Below, piece after piece: positions 1 through 8,243 of a DNA stretch of 13,384 nucleotides (within the stretch, counting starts at the first letter, position 1; every line of letters begins with the position of its first letter). The position numbers and the translations under genes are program-made. The DNA lies in contig DCKY01000217.1 in assembly GCA_002320775.1 (NCBI GenBank), positions 1 to 13,384 of the forward strand, written 5' to 3'. Origin of the DNA: Planctomycetes bacterium UBA1662. GTDB lineage: Bacteria > Planctomycetota > UBA8108. The notes under the pieces are model-generated. The model was given only the letters and a program-made list of their open reading frames with translations, did no database searches and was not told the DNA's origin.

Positions 1-306
1 GAGATCCCCGATGCCGGCAAGATCGTTGTCAGGCTGGATGAAAGGCGGATTGCGTTTTTCAAGAGCCTGTGGGATGGAACCCCCCTGGCAGAAGATGAGC
101 GCCTGCTTCACTACAGTGGTTCCAACAGATGGCGGGTCCACATCGGCTCGGAATCCTTCTTCTTCGAGGAAGGCCAGGGTGAGGCCTACGAGAAGGCCCG
201 CTACGGGGTCTTCAAGCTCGGCAAGGATGGACGGACAATCCTGCGTGCCCTCGCCGATGAGAACCTCGTTCGGATCCAGCCCGGCGCGAAGGAGAAGACT
301 CCCTAG
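1..306 (+). CDS. C-terminal fragment of a probable GDYXXLXY-family protein
   Basis: The frame is open from the first base to a TAG at 304-306, so the start lies outside the window; 101 residues are visible. The fragment runs from a segment reading IVVRLDERRIAFF to a tail containing FFFEEGQGEAYEKARYG and then DGRTILRALADENLV. From memory this resembles the C-terminal half of GDYXXLXY-domain proteins, where an EEG motif precedes a short beta-strand tail. These are usually membrane-anchored proteins of unknown function encoded beside DUF2157/DUF4401 membrane proteins. The defining GDY motif would lie upstream, so the assignment rests on the tail alone. That the frame is coding is fairly sure: amino-acid composition is ordinary, and the overlapping alternative frame is rich in Ser, Arg and Pro as a shadow would be. 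Confidence 0.6.
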   Translation, partial: EIPDAGKIVVRLDERRIAFFKSLWDGTPLAEDERLLHYSGSNRWRVHIGSESFFFEEGQGEAYEKARYGVFKLGKDGRTILRALADENLVRIQPGAKEKTP

Positions 307-331
307 GCCTCTTCCTGTCATCGTGTACATC

Positions 332-394
332 CCTTCGTTGTCCTTGGAGGGGCCTTCGTTGTCCTCGGAGGGGCCTTCACTGTCGTTGGAGGGT
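332..394. repeat. Three 21-bp tandem repeats in an intergenic spacer
   Basis: Three head-to-tail copies of a 21-bp unit occupy 332-352, 353-373 and 374-394. Copies 1 and 2 differ at one base; copy 3 differs at a few more. A degenerate start of a fourth copy may follow. They lie after the stop of the fragment gene and before the GH2 gene, in a spacer of 206 bases (307-512) that otherwise shows only a small palindrome at 433-443. No function can be read from the sequence. Confidence 0.8.
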
Positions 395-501
395 CTTTCG
401 AGTACAATCTCTGCGGGTTCGCTTTCGGGGTGAACCGGCGGTTTCACAGGGAACCGGGATCAAAAACTATCCGGCGCTTTGCATGCCGGCGATGCGCCAT
501 C

Positions 502-507
502 GAGGGA
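502..507 (+). promoter_or_regulatory. Ribosome binding site deciding the GH2 start
   Basis: GAGGGA sits 5 bases before the ATG at 513. The in-frame ATGs at 483 and 492 have no comparable purine-rich site, and starting at 513 also places a clean signal peptide at the N-terminus. Confidence 0.65.
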
Positions 508-512
508 ATGAA

Positions 513-3119
513 ATGATTCACGCCAGAAATTACTCGCCAGTTGTTTTGTCGGCCCTGTTCCTGCAGCTTTGTTGTCTCACCTTTTCCTACGCCCAGTGGA
601 AGCCGGCAGGAGCGAAACTGATGACGCGCTGGGGGAAGACCGTTTCGCCCGCGAAGGTTCACCAGGAGTATCCCCGTCCGCAGATGGTGCGCGCCGACTG
701 GGTCAATCTGAACGGATTGTGGGACTATGCGATTCATCCGGCGACCGCGGAAAGTCCGAAAGAGGCCGATGGAAAGATCCTCGTGCCCTTTCCGGTCGAA
801 TCATCACTCTCGGGCGTCGGCAGGATGGTCGGCAAAGAGAAGAGAGTCTGGTACCGGCGGGCCTTTGAGATACCGGAGGCCTGGAAGGGCAGGCGGGTGC
901 TGTTGCACTTCGGTGCCGTTGACTGGGAGGCGGCTGTCTGGGTCAACGGCAAGCCGGCGGGGAACCATCGCGGCGGCTACGACCCCTTTACCTTCGACGT
1001 GACCAGCCTGCTTGCGCCCGGCGGCGGGAGCCAGCGGTTGGAGGTTTCCGTCTGGGATCCAAGCGATGAGGGCTCACAGCCGCGCGGCAAGCAGGTCAGC
1101 AAGCCGGGCGGTATCTGGTATACCCCGGTCACCGGCATCTGGCAGACCGTCTGGCTCGAGGCGGTGCCGCAGACTTTCATCAAATCCCTTCAGATCTCTC
1201 CCGATGTTGATGGCAAGCTCCTGAAGGTGGCGATCAGGACACTCGGGGCCGACAAGGTAACTGCCAGGGTGAACATTCCCGCCCTCGGCGTCAGCGGAGA
1301 GGGCGCATCGGGGAGCGCCATCGAGGTGGGGTTGAAGGAATTTGAACTCTGGAGTCCGGGCAATCCGAAGCTCTACGACCTCGAGGTTGAACTGCTCTCA
1401 GGCGGGAAGACCGTAGACCGCGTAGAGAGCTACTTCGGTATGCGCAAGATTTCCCTTGGCAAGGATCAGAACGGAATTCCCCGGATCCTGCTCAACGGTG
1501 AGCCGCTCTTTCAGTTTGGCCCTCTCGACCAGGGCTGGTGGCCCGATGGGCTCTACACTGCCCCATCGGATGAGGCCCTGCGTTACGATCTGGAGATCAC
1601 TCGGAAGCTCGGCTTCAACATGGTTCGCAAGCACGTCAAGGTTGAGCCCCTGCGCTGGTACTACCACTGCGACCGGATGGGCCTGCTGGTCTGGCAGGAC
1701 ATGCCCAACGGCGGCGTCAATGCGCGCTGGCCGCTCGATGGCACCGAGCTTCGCCGCGATGAGGGAGAAAAAGCGCAATTTGACCGGGAACTCGATGCGC
1801 TCATCGACACCCATCGTAATCAGGTATCCATCGTCGCCTGGGTTCCCTTCAACGAGGCCTGGGGACAGTTCGATACGGCGCGGGTGACCCGCCACATCGA
1901 GCGGAAAGATCCCGGCCGCCTCGTCATCTCCGCCAGCGGAGGCAATGACTTCGGCGTTGGCCACATCCATGACATCCACGAGTATCCGGGGCCGCGGAGG
2001 CCTCCGGCGGAGGCCGTGCGCGCGGCGGTGCTTGGCGAGTACGGCGGGCTCGGCCTGCCGCTCAAGGGGCATACCTGGCAGAATGAAAAGAACTGGGGCT
2101 ATCGCAGTTTCAAGAACCGAGCCGAGCTGCAGAAAAACTACCTCGGTCTCACCAGGAAGCTGCGCCCAATGATCGAGACCTGTCTGAGCGCCGCGATCTA
2201 TACCCAGACCACCGATGTCGAGGTCGAGGTCAATGGCCTGATGAGCTACGACCGCGAGGTGCTCAAATTCGATGCGGGGAAGCTCGCGAAGGCCCACCAG
2301 GCGCTCTACGCTCCGCTTCGGGAGCTGAGCGATGCCGAGCGCTCGGCGGCCTATACCATCGCCTATTGGCGCTTCGAGGACACCGCGGCGGGCAAGCTGG
2401 TGCCGCACGACCGCGAGAAGCGCGACTCCATAGCGGTGCGGGATGTTTCAGGCCAGCGAAACCATCTCTACGCCTATTCCTCCGGTAACGCGCCGCGCGG
2501 CGGAGCCGAGGTGCCGGCCGCAACCGTTCCCCGGCTCGGGCTCGAGAACCGCGGGGTTCTTGATGATTCCATCGCGGGAGGGGGCGCCACGCGCGATCTC
2601 TACACCGACTACGGCCGCTCTCGCACGCACATGAACGTCATCAATACCTTTCCGTTCAACCAGTGGACGGTGGAGGCGTCGATCAGGCCGGTCGAGCTCG
2701 GGCGCAGACAGACGATCGTCGGCGAGGACGGCAAGCCGACGGAGGCCGCCAACGCGCCGCTGCAGCTCGAAATTCGCAAAGACAACCGCATCGCCATCGT
2801 CGCCATTGACTCCGACGGCAAGGTGCGTACTCTCGCGAGCCGGGATCCGGTTGAAAAAGGAAAGTGGTATCATGTCGCGGCTATGAGCGATGGCTCGAAA
2901 ATGAGGCTCTACCTGGTCGAGGGCAATCGCTGCCACCTGCAGGGTTCGACGGATTTCTCAGGCGCGCTTATCAACCATGTCGGCACCTGGACGGTTGGCC
3001 GCGGTTTTCACGCTGGAAAAATCGCTCTCGATGCGCGCGCTTTGATCGACGAGGTTCGCATCAGCTCCATAGCCCTGCCGCTTGAGCTGTTGCTGTGGCA
3101 TCCTTCTTCCGGATCCTGA
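513..3119 (+). CDS. Secreted glycoside hydrolase family 2 protein with C-terminal LamG domain
   Basis: An 868-residue exported glycosidase of the GH2 clan (beta-galactosidase, glucuronidase and mannosidase relatives); the exact substrate cannot be read from sequence. The signal peptide spans residues 1-27, with likely cleavage after SYA. The GH2 sugar-binding jelly roll is at about 53-215 (LNGLWDYAI, WVNGKPAGNHRGGYDPF), the immunoglobulin-like domain at about 222-310, and the TIM barrel at about 315-610. By family precedent E448 in FNEAWGQ is the acid/base and E509 in LGEYGG the nucleophile; both are present, so the enzyme should be active. Residues about 630-860 form a LamG/concanavalin-like domain starting AYWRFED and ending LIDEVRIS, likely carbohydrate-binding. 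I chose ATG 513 over the in-frame ATG 483 (878 residues) because of the ribosome binding site and signal peptide. It lies 146 bases upstream of the CotH/dockerin gene on the same strand, so co-expression is plausible. Confidence 0.92.
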   Translation: MIHARNYSPVVLSALFLQLCCLTFSYAQWKPAGAKLMTRWGKTVSPAKVHQEYPRPQMVRADWVNLNGLWDYAIHPATAESPKEADGKILVPFPVESSLSGVGRMVGKEKRVWYRRAFEIPEAWKGRRVLLHFGAVDWEAAVWVNGKPAGNHRGGYDPFTFDVTSLLAPGGGSQRLEVSVWDPSDEGSQPRGKQVSKPGGIWYTPVTGIWQTVWLEAVPQTFIKSLQISPDVDGKLLKVAIRTLGADKVTARVNIPALGVSGEGASGSAIEVGLKEFELWSPGNPKLYDLEVELLSGGKTVDRVESYFGMRKISLGKDQNGIPRILLNGEPLFQFGPLDQGWWPDGLYTAPSDEALRYDLEITRKLGFNMVRKHVKVEPLRWYYHCDRMGLLVWQDMPNGGVNARWPLDGTELRRDEGEKAQFDRELDALIDTHRNQVSIVAWVPFNEAWGQFDTARVTRHIERKDPGRLVISASGGNDFGVGHIHDIHEYPGPRRPPAEAVRAAVLGEYGGLGLPLKGHTWQNEKNWGYRSFKNRAELQKNYLGLTRKLRPMIETCLSAAIYTQTTDVEVEVNGLMSYDREVLKFDAGKLAKAHQALYAPLRELSDAERSAAYTIAYWRFEDTAAGKLVPHDREKRDSIAVRDVSGQRNHLYAYSSGNAPRGGAEVPAATVPRLGLENRGVLDDSIAGGGATRDLYTDYGRSRTHMNVINTFPFNQWTVEASIRPVELGRRQTIVGEDGKPTEAANAPLQLEIRKDNRIAIVAIDSDGKVRTLASRDPVEKGKWYHVAAMSDGSKMRLYLVEGNRCHLQGSTDFSGALINHVGTWTVGRGFHAGKIALDARALIDEVRISSIALPLELLLWHPSSGS

Positions 3120-3166
3120 TCCCAGGGGGCTCGGCAGTCCGTGTCCTTCGCTTGTTTTCCTGCGGC

Positions 3167-3191
3167 GGCGACAAGAAGCTTCGTTGTCGTC
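3167..3191 (+). terminator. Weak hairpin between the GH2 and CotH genes
   Basis: CGACAA (3169-3174) pairs with TTGTCG (3184-3189) around a 9-base loop, with one G-T and one G-C pair extending the stem. No T-run follows, so if it terminates at all it is weak. It could instead be a processing or attenuation hairpin in a GH2-CotH transcript. Confidence 0.25.
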
Positions 3192-3265
3192 TGAACTATG
3201 CGTATCATAGATGTCAGTATCCAGGGGGTTGTTCACGATTCGGCTTTGGTCCCGAAAGTAATTAA

Positions 3266-6200
3266 ATGCGTACTGTTTTCCACGGGTTCCTGTTTCTTCT
3301 CAGCTTTCTTGCGGCGGGAAGCCTGCGCGCGCAGCAGGACATCGTGATCAGCGAATTTCTCGCCGTGAACGATGGTGGACTCTCCGATGCGGATGGCGAC
3401 AGCCCAGACTGGATCGAGCTCTATAACAGCGGCAGCGAGGCCGCCCCGCTCGGGGGCTGGTACCTGAGCGATGACTCGGAAGACCTCTTCAAGTGGCCCC
3501 TGCCGGCGATGAACCTGGGCGCGGGAAGCTACCTGGTTGTTTTCGCCTCCGGCAAGGACAGGCGGGTTGCCGGAGAGGAGCTTCACACGAATTTCAGCCT
3601 CGATGGCGATGGAGAATACCTCGCCCTGGTCAGCCCGGCTGGAGTTCCCTCCACGGAATTCGCTCCGGCCTTTCCCCGGCAGCAGGGAGGCTTCTCCTTC
3701 GGCCGCGGCGAGAGCCAGGTCGGGGACCGGCTGGTGCGGGAAGGGACGGGGGCCAGGATGCTCGTGCCCTCGGCCGGCTTCCTGGGCCTCTCCTGGAACG
3801 GCAGCCTGGCTGCTTTCAATGACAGCGAGGTTGCAGGCTGGCAGCCGGTCACTACCGGAATCGGTTATCCCTCCGGAGGAGGGCCGCCGGTAGAGCCCCC
3901 GATCGGCTATTGGAGCTTTGATGGAAACGTCAACGACACTTCCGGCCTGGGTCATGGGGGAGTCCTCCATGGAGCGGATTTCAGTGACCAGGCCCCGGAG
4001 CAGATAGGCGGAGGGCGGTCCCTCAGCTTCGATGGATCAAACGATTATGTCAGCGTCGTGATCGATGTCTCCGAGACGGCCTATACAGCTTCTTTCTGGT
4101 TCAGGACGGAGACCGGAGGGAGGGGGCTGTTCAGCGTCGTTGATGGAGACCTTGGCGCCGGCGGTCATGACAGGCATATCTATCTGAGCGGCGGCAATAT
4201 TGCCACGAGGGTCTGGAACAACCAGACCATCGCCTCCTCGGGAAGGAATTTCGCAGATGGGCGCTGGCACCATGTAGCCCACGTCGTCGGCGAGGGAGGG
4301 CAGAGAATCTACATCGATGGCTCGCTGGTCAGGAGAGGCTCCAAGGCATCCTCGGATTTCGACTGGCAGCGCCAGATCCATATCGGCTTCTCCAACGATG
4401 CCGCCGGTGATTACTTTGAGGGAGAGATCGATGATGTCGCCGTCTGGAGTGAGGCCCTTGCCCCCGGCCACATCCGCGCCCTGAGCGAGGGCGTTCATCC
4501 CCTGGAGCTCGGAGGTCTCTCTTCCTTTGTCGAGACCGATGTCGAGAATGCCCTGCGAGGCGTCAACTCCTCGGTCTACCTGCGGATTCCTTTCGAAGCA
4601 TCCCTGCCCCTGGAGATTGATTCGTTGCGTTTGCGGGTCCGGTTCGACGATGGATTCATCGCCTATCTCAATGGAGAAGAGCTCGCCCGGCGCAACGCCC
4701 CGGACAATGCCGGCTACGACTCGGTTGCCCTCGGGGACCGGCCGGTTGCCATGGCTTTGCGGCAGGAGAATATCGACATCACCGACAGGATGGACCTGCT
4801 TCGCGATGGAGAGAACATCCTGGCTGTTCATGGGCTCAACGATGCCGTCGAGAGCGAGGATTTTCTCCTCCTGCCGGAGCTGGTGGGCGTGGCGGAATTC
4901 GCCGATCGTTATTTCGAGAATCCGACCCCGGGCTCTCCCAATGATGCCGGCGGCTTGGCGGGATTCGTCGCGGATACCAGCTTCAGCGTCGACCGCGGCG
5001 TCTACGAGCAGGGTTTTGATGTCGAGATCACCTGCGCCACCGAGGAGGCGACGATTCGCTACACTCTCGATGGCAGCGAACCCACAGCTACCCGGGGCAT
5101 CATCTATAACGGGCCGCTTAGCGTCAACGGGACGACCACCCTGAGGGCGGCGGCCTTCAAGGAAGGCCTCGAACCGAGCAATGTCGACACCCAGACCTAC
5201 ATCTTTCCGGCCGATGTCGTTACCCAGTCGGTTATGTTACGGGATGTCACCTCGCACCGGGTCTACGGTCCGCTTCTGGAGCAGGCGCTCAGCGAGATGC
5301 CCTCGATCTCGATCGTGACTCCGCTGGGGATCAATTTCAGCTCCCCGGTCAAGGCATCCATCGAAATGCTCGACTACGGAGGGCGGGAGGGCTTCCAGGT
5401 TGACGCCGGGATCAAACGGGTCGGCGGCCACAGCGTCAACTACCCCAAGAACACCATGCGGCTCTATTTCCGCGCCGAGTACGGCTACACGAAGCTGAAG
5501 TACCCGGTCTTCGAGGGAACGCGCTACGGCGAGGGCGCCGCCGAATCGTTTGACCAGCTCGACCTGCGCAGCGGCTCCCATGACTCGGTCTTCTACCTCG
5601 GCGCCGGGAACCAGCGGCCTTCCGACGCGCTCTATCTTCGCAACCGCTGGCATCACGATGCGCTCTTTGAGATGGGGCAGCTCTCTCTGCATGGCCGCTT
5701 CGTGCACGTCTACATCAACGGCACCTACTGGGGGCACTACCACATGGTGGAGCGGCCGACGCGGACCTTCATGGCCTCCTACCTCGGGGGAGAAAAGGAA
5801 CAATACGAGTCGATCAACTCAGGGCGAACCATCGGGCCTGCCTCGCCGGCCTGGGCCCGGCTTCCCGGGATCCTCCGTAATTACGAGACCGCCCGTGACT
5901 GGATCGACTTCACCAGCCTGGCCGACTACATGGTGCTGAACTTCTACACCGGCAATGACTGGGACTGGAGCTGGAACCACAACTGGATGGCTGGGGGACC
6001 GAGCACGCCCGGGCTCGGCGGCTATCGCTTCTTCAACTGGGACGCGGATATTACCTTTCGCCACACCACCGACGCCAACCTCAACCAGCCCGGCCCCGGC
6101 AACCTCTTTCGCGACAGCATGAGACACGAGCCGTTTCGCCGCCTCCTGGCCGACAGGATCCACAAGCACCTCTTCAACGGGGGAGTGCTCACCCCGGAGC

Positions 6201-8047
6201 GTGTCCAGGAACTCTTCGATCTGCGGGCTGAACAGATCCAGACAACCCTCGTGGCGGAGACGGCTCGCTGGCGGTGGGGGGGAACCGTCTGGACGCGGGA
6301 CAACCAGTGGGAATCGGAGCGCAGCAGGCTGAGAACGGACTTCATTCCCCGCCGAACGGATATCGTTATCAACCAGATTCGAAATGCCGGCTGGTATCCG
6401 GATATTCCCGCCCCGACCTTTCTCGTAGATGGGCGTGTCCTGCATGGCGGGTCGGTTTTTCCCGGCGCCGAGCTGTCGATGGGCGTCGCCGGCCTGGAGC
6501 GGTTTGTAGACACGCCGGTAATCGACCATGATTCGCCTCTCAGCGTCTGCGTGCCGCGCGATGCAGAGATGGGTGAGGAGTGGCTGGCGCCGGGTTACGT
6601 GGAGGGCGCCAATGGTGAGAGCTGGCGCAGCGGCTCCGGGGGAGTCGGCTATGAAAACTCCAACGGCTACCAGGAGGCGATCGGCATCGATGTCGGTGAG
6701 GAGATGACGAGTGATCCGGGGAACACCTCGATTTTCGTGAGGATACCATTCACTCTGCGGGACCAGGCGGCACTCAGAGCGATGACCAACCTGACCCTGC
6801 TGCTGGACTACGATGATGGTTTTGTCGCCTATCTCAACGGTGGGCGGCTGGCGGCGGAGAACGCCCCGGCCGCTGGTTCTGTGCAGTGGAATTCGAGGGC
6901 TTCCGGCTCCAACGAGGCCGACCCCGGAAATCCCGAGGTCTTTGAGCTGCCGGGCTTCGAGGAGCATCTGCGGATCGGAGCGAACGTCCTCGCGATCCAC
7001 GGGCTGAACTTCAGCACCACGAGCAGTGATTTTCTCATCCGGGCGGCGCTGGTCCAGAGGACTGTCGAGGTGGGGCTTCCCGAAGGCAGCGTTTTCTATA
7101 CGACCGACGGGTCCGATCCTTCCGAGGAGGGCGCCCTTGATTATACCGAGCCCTTCGCTCTCGATGAGACGATGGCGGTCAAGGCCCGCACGAGGGAAGA
7201 TGACGAGTGGAGCGCCCTGAGTGAGGCGCTCTTCATCGTCGAGGGAAGCTTCCCCCTGCGGATCACCGAGCTCATGTACCACCCTCCGGATGCGGCGCCC
7301 GGCGCGGGCTTCGCCACGGAGGACTACGAATTTATCGAGCTGATGAACACGGGCGACCGGGTTCTCGATCTTGACGGCATCTCGCTTGGCGGCGCCACCC
7401 GGTTTGATTTTTCAGAGGCGGGGATCGATGCCCTGGCCTCCGGTGAGCATGTGCTCGTGGTTAAGAATCTCGCCGCCTTCTCTTCGCGTTACGGCGCCGA
7501 GGGAATCCTGGTGGCAGGTGAATATTCCGGGCAGCTGAGCAACGGCGGCGAAACCGTTGAGCTCCAGGGCCGGTTCGGGGAGACGCTTCTCGAGCTTGAA
7601 TACGCCGACTGGTATCCGGCCGCCGATGGCGAAGGCTTTACCCTGGTGGTCAATGATCCCTTCGCGGAGCTGGATACCTGGAGTGATTCCGACAACTGGC
7701 GCTCCGGCGCCGTCGAGCTCGGAACCCCGGGTTATTCCGAGGATGGCGGCGGACCGCGCGGCCTTCGCTTGCCCGGAGACGCCAACCAGGATGGCCTCCT
7801 GGACGTTTCAGACCCTGTTCGCCTGCTGCGGCAGCTCTACCTCGGTGTCGTTGGAGAGCTTCCCTGCGCTGGGGAGGGACTTGGAGAGGGAGGAAACCTC
7901 ACTCTGCTCGATTCCAATGGCGATTCAGCCGTGAACCTGGCTGATGCGGTCTATCTGCTCTCCTACATGTTCCAGAACGGGCCATCTCCGGTGCTGGGCG
8001 CTGAATGCGTACGCATCGAGGGCTGTCTGAGCCAATGCAGGCGCTGA
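3266..8047 (+). CDS. Large secreted CotH-kinase protein with lamin-tail, LamG, chitobiase-like and dockerin domains
   Basis: A 1593-residue exported protein. An in-frame TAA directly precedes ATG 3266, so translation cannot start earlier; the ribosome binding site is weak. Domains in order: signal peptide 1-22 (cleavage after LRA); lamin-tail domain about 24-130; first half of a beta-sandwich-like module 155-208; LamG 213-410; second half of that module 417-545; chitobiase/hexosaminidase C-terminal-like domain (RYTLDGSEPT) 573-647; CotH domain 679-1045; second, uninterrupted copy of the module about 1070-1265; second chitobiase-like domain (FYTTDGSDPS) 1266-1325; second lamin-tail domain 1330-1492; dockerin 1504-1575 with loops at D1505 and D1549. 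CotH landmarks are G819-R830 (GTYWGHYHMVER), N897-W907 (NDWDWSWNHNW) and D926/D928 (NWDAD). Bacillus CotH is an atypical protein kinase; activity here is only inferred. Dockerin-bearing CotH proteins are known from clostridial cellulosomes. The tail carries three cysteines. Likely role: surface or extracellular assembly. Confidence 0.9.
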   Translation: MRTVFHGFLFLLSFLAAGSLRAQQDIVISEFLAVNDGGLSDADGDSPDWIELYNSGSEAAPLGGWYLSDDSEDLFKWPLPAMNLGAGSYLVVFASGKDRRVAGEELHTNFSLDGDGEYLALVSPAGVPSTEFAPAFPRQQGGFSFGRGESQVGDRLVREGTGARMLVPSAGFLGLSWNGSLAAFNDSEVAGWQPVTTGIGYPSGGGPPVEPPIGYWSFDGNVNDTSGLGHGGVLHGADFSDQAPEQIGGGRSLSFDGSNDYVSVVIDVSETAYTASFWFRTETGGRGLFSVVDGDLGAGGHDRHIYLSGGNIATRVWNNQTIASSGRNFADGRWHHVAHVVGEGGQRIYIDGSLVRRGSKASSDFDWQRQIHIGFSNDAAGDYFEGEIDDVAVWSEALAPGHIRALSEGVHPLELGGLSSFVETDVENALRGVNSSVYLRIPFEASLPLEIDSLRLRVRFDDGFIAYLNGEELARRNAPDNAGYDSVALGDRPVAMALRQENIDITDRMDLLRDGENILAVHGLNDAVESEDFLLLPELVGVAEFADRYFENPTPGSPNDAGGLAGFVADTSFSVDRGVYEQGFDVEITCATEEATIRYTLDGSEPTATRGIIYNGPLSVNGTTTLRAAAFKEGLEPSNVDTQTYIFPADVVTQSVMLRDVTSHRVYGPLLEQALSEMPSISIVTPLGINFSSPVKASIEMLDYGGREGFQVDAGIKRVGGHSVNYPKNTMRLYFRAEYGYTKLKYPVFEGTRYGEGAAESFDQLDLRSGSHDSVFYLGAGNQRPSDALYLRNRWHHDALFEMGQLSLHGRFVHVYINGTYWGHYHMVERPTRTFMASYLGGEKEQYESINSGRTIGPASPAWARLPGILRNYETARDWIDFTSLADYMVLNFYTGNDWDWSWNHNWMAGGPSTPGLGGYRFFNWDADITFRHTTDANLNQPGPGNLFRDSMRHEPFRRLLADRIHKHLFNGGVLTPERVQELFDLRAEQIQTTLVAETARWRWGGTVWTRDNQWESERSRLRTDFIPRRTDIVINQIRNAGWYPDIPAPTFLVDGRVLHGGSVFPGAELSMGVAGLERFVDTPVIDHDSPLSVCVPRDAEMGEEWLAPGYVEGANGESWRSGSGGVGYENSNGYQEAIGIDVGEEMTSDPGNTSIFVRIPFTLRDQAALRAMTNLTLLLDYDDGFVAYLNGGRLAAENAPAAGSVQWNSRASGSNEADPGNPEVFELPGFEEHLRIGANVLAIHGLNFSTTSSDFLIRAALVQRTVEVGLPEGSVFYTTDGSDPSEEGALDYTEPFALDETMAVKARTREDDEWSALSEALFIVEGSFPLRITELMYHPPDAAPGAGFATEDYEFIELMNTGDRVLDLDGISLGGATRFDFSEAGIDALASGEHVLVVKNLAAFSSRYGAEGILVAGEYSGQLSNGGETVELQGRFGETLLELEYADWYPAADGEGFTLVVNDPFAELDTWSDSDNWRSGAVELGTPGYSEDGGGPRGLRLPGDANQDGLLDVSDPVRLLRQLYLGVVGELPCAGEGLGEGGNLTLLDSNGDSAVNLADAVYLLSYMFQNGPSPVLGAECVRIEGCLSQCRR

Positions 8048-8232
8048 TGGCTGGATTTCCTTCTGATTGTCGTTAATTGTCTTCCGCTTGCAGCATTTCG
8101 TCTCATCGTGCAAGATGTTGCTTGTTCCTGTCTGCTTTGGGGCCGTTTTTTCGTTTTCGGGGGTTTTCCGGCTGACTAATGACGTAGACAGGGGTTTGAT
8201 TCCATCCGAAGAGTCTCGGGTGTTCGGTTTAC

Positions 8233-8238
8233 AGGAGG
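8233..8238 (+). promoter_or_regulatory. Strong ribosome binding site for a TTG start
   Basis: AGGAGG lies 5 bases before TTG 8244. This consensus site and the signal peptide that follows outweigh the in-frame ATG at 8067, which has no such site and would put an implausible 59-residue extension before the signal peptide. Confidence 0.8.
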
Positions 8239-8243
8239 TTGTT

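Noticed and set aside
11..433. An open frame reading through the 21-bp repeats as a 7-residue Ser/Leu/Glu/Gly repeat protein
   Set aside because: It overlaps the better-supported fragment gene in another frame, is Ser/Arg/Pro-rich, and lacks a ribosome binding site.
1398..2408. A 336-codon minus-strand open frame opposite the GH2 barrel
   Set aside because: It lies antisense to the catalytic domain with both catalytic glutamates; no motif supports it.
5819..7282. A 487-codon minus-strand open frame opposite the CotH gene
   Set aside because: It mirrors a well-supported domain region, has no ribosome binding site or recognisable domain, and is explained by codon bias.
8087..8114. CTTGCA/TGCAAG inverted repeat after the CotH gene
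   Set aside because: Six pairs around a 16-base loop with no T-run; too weak to call a terminator or operator.
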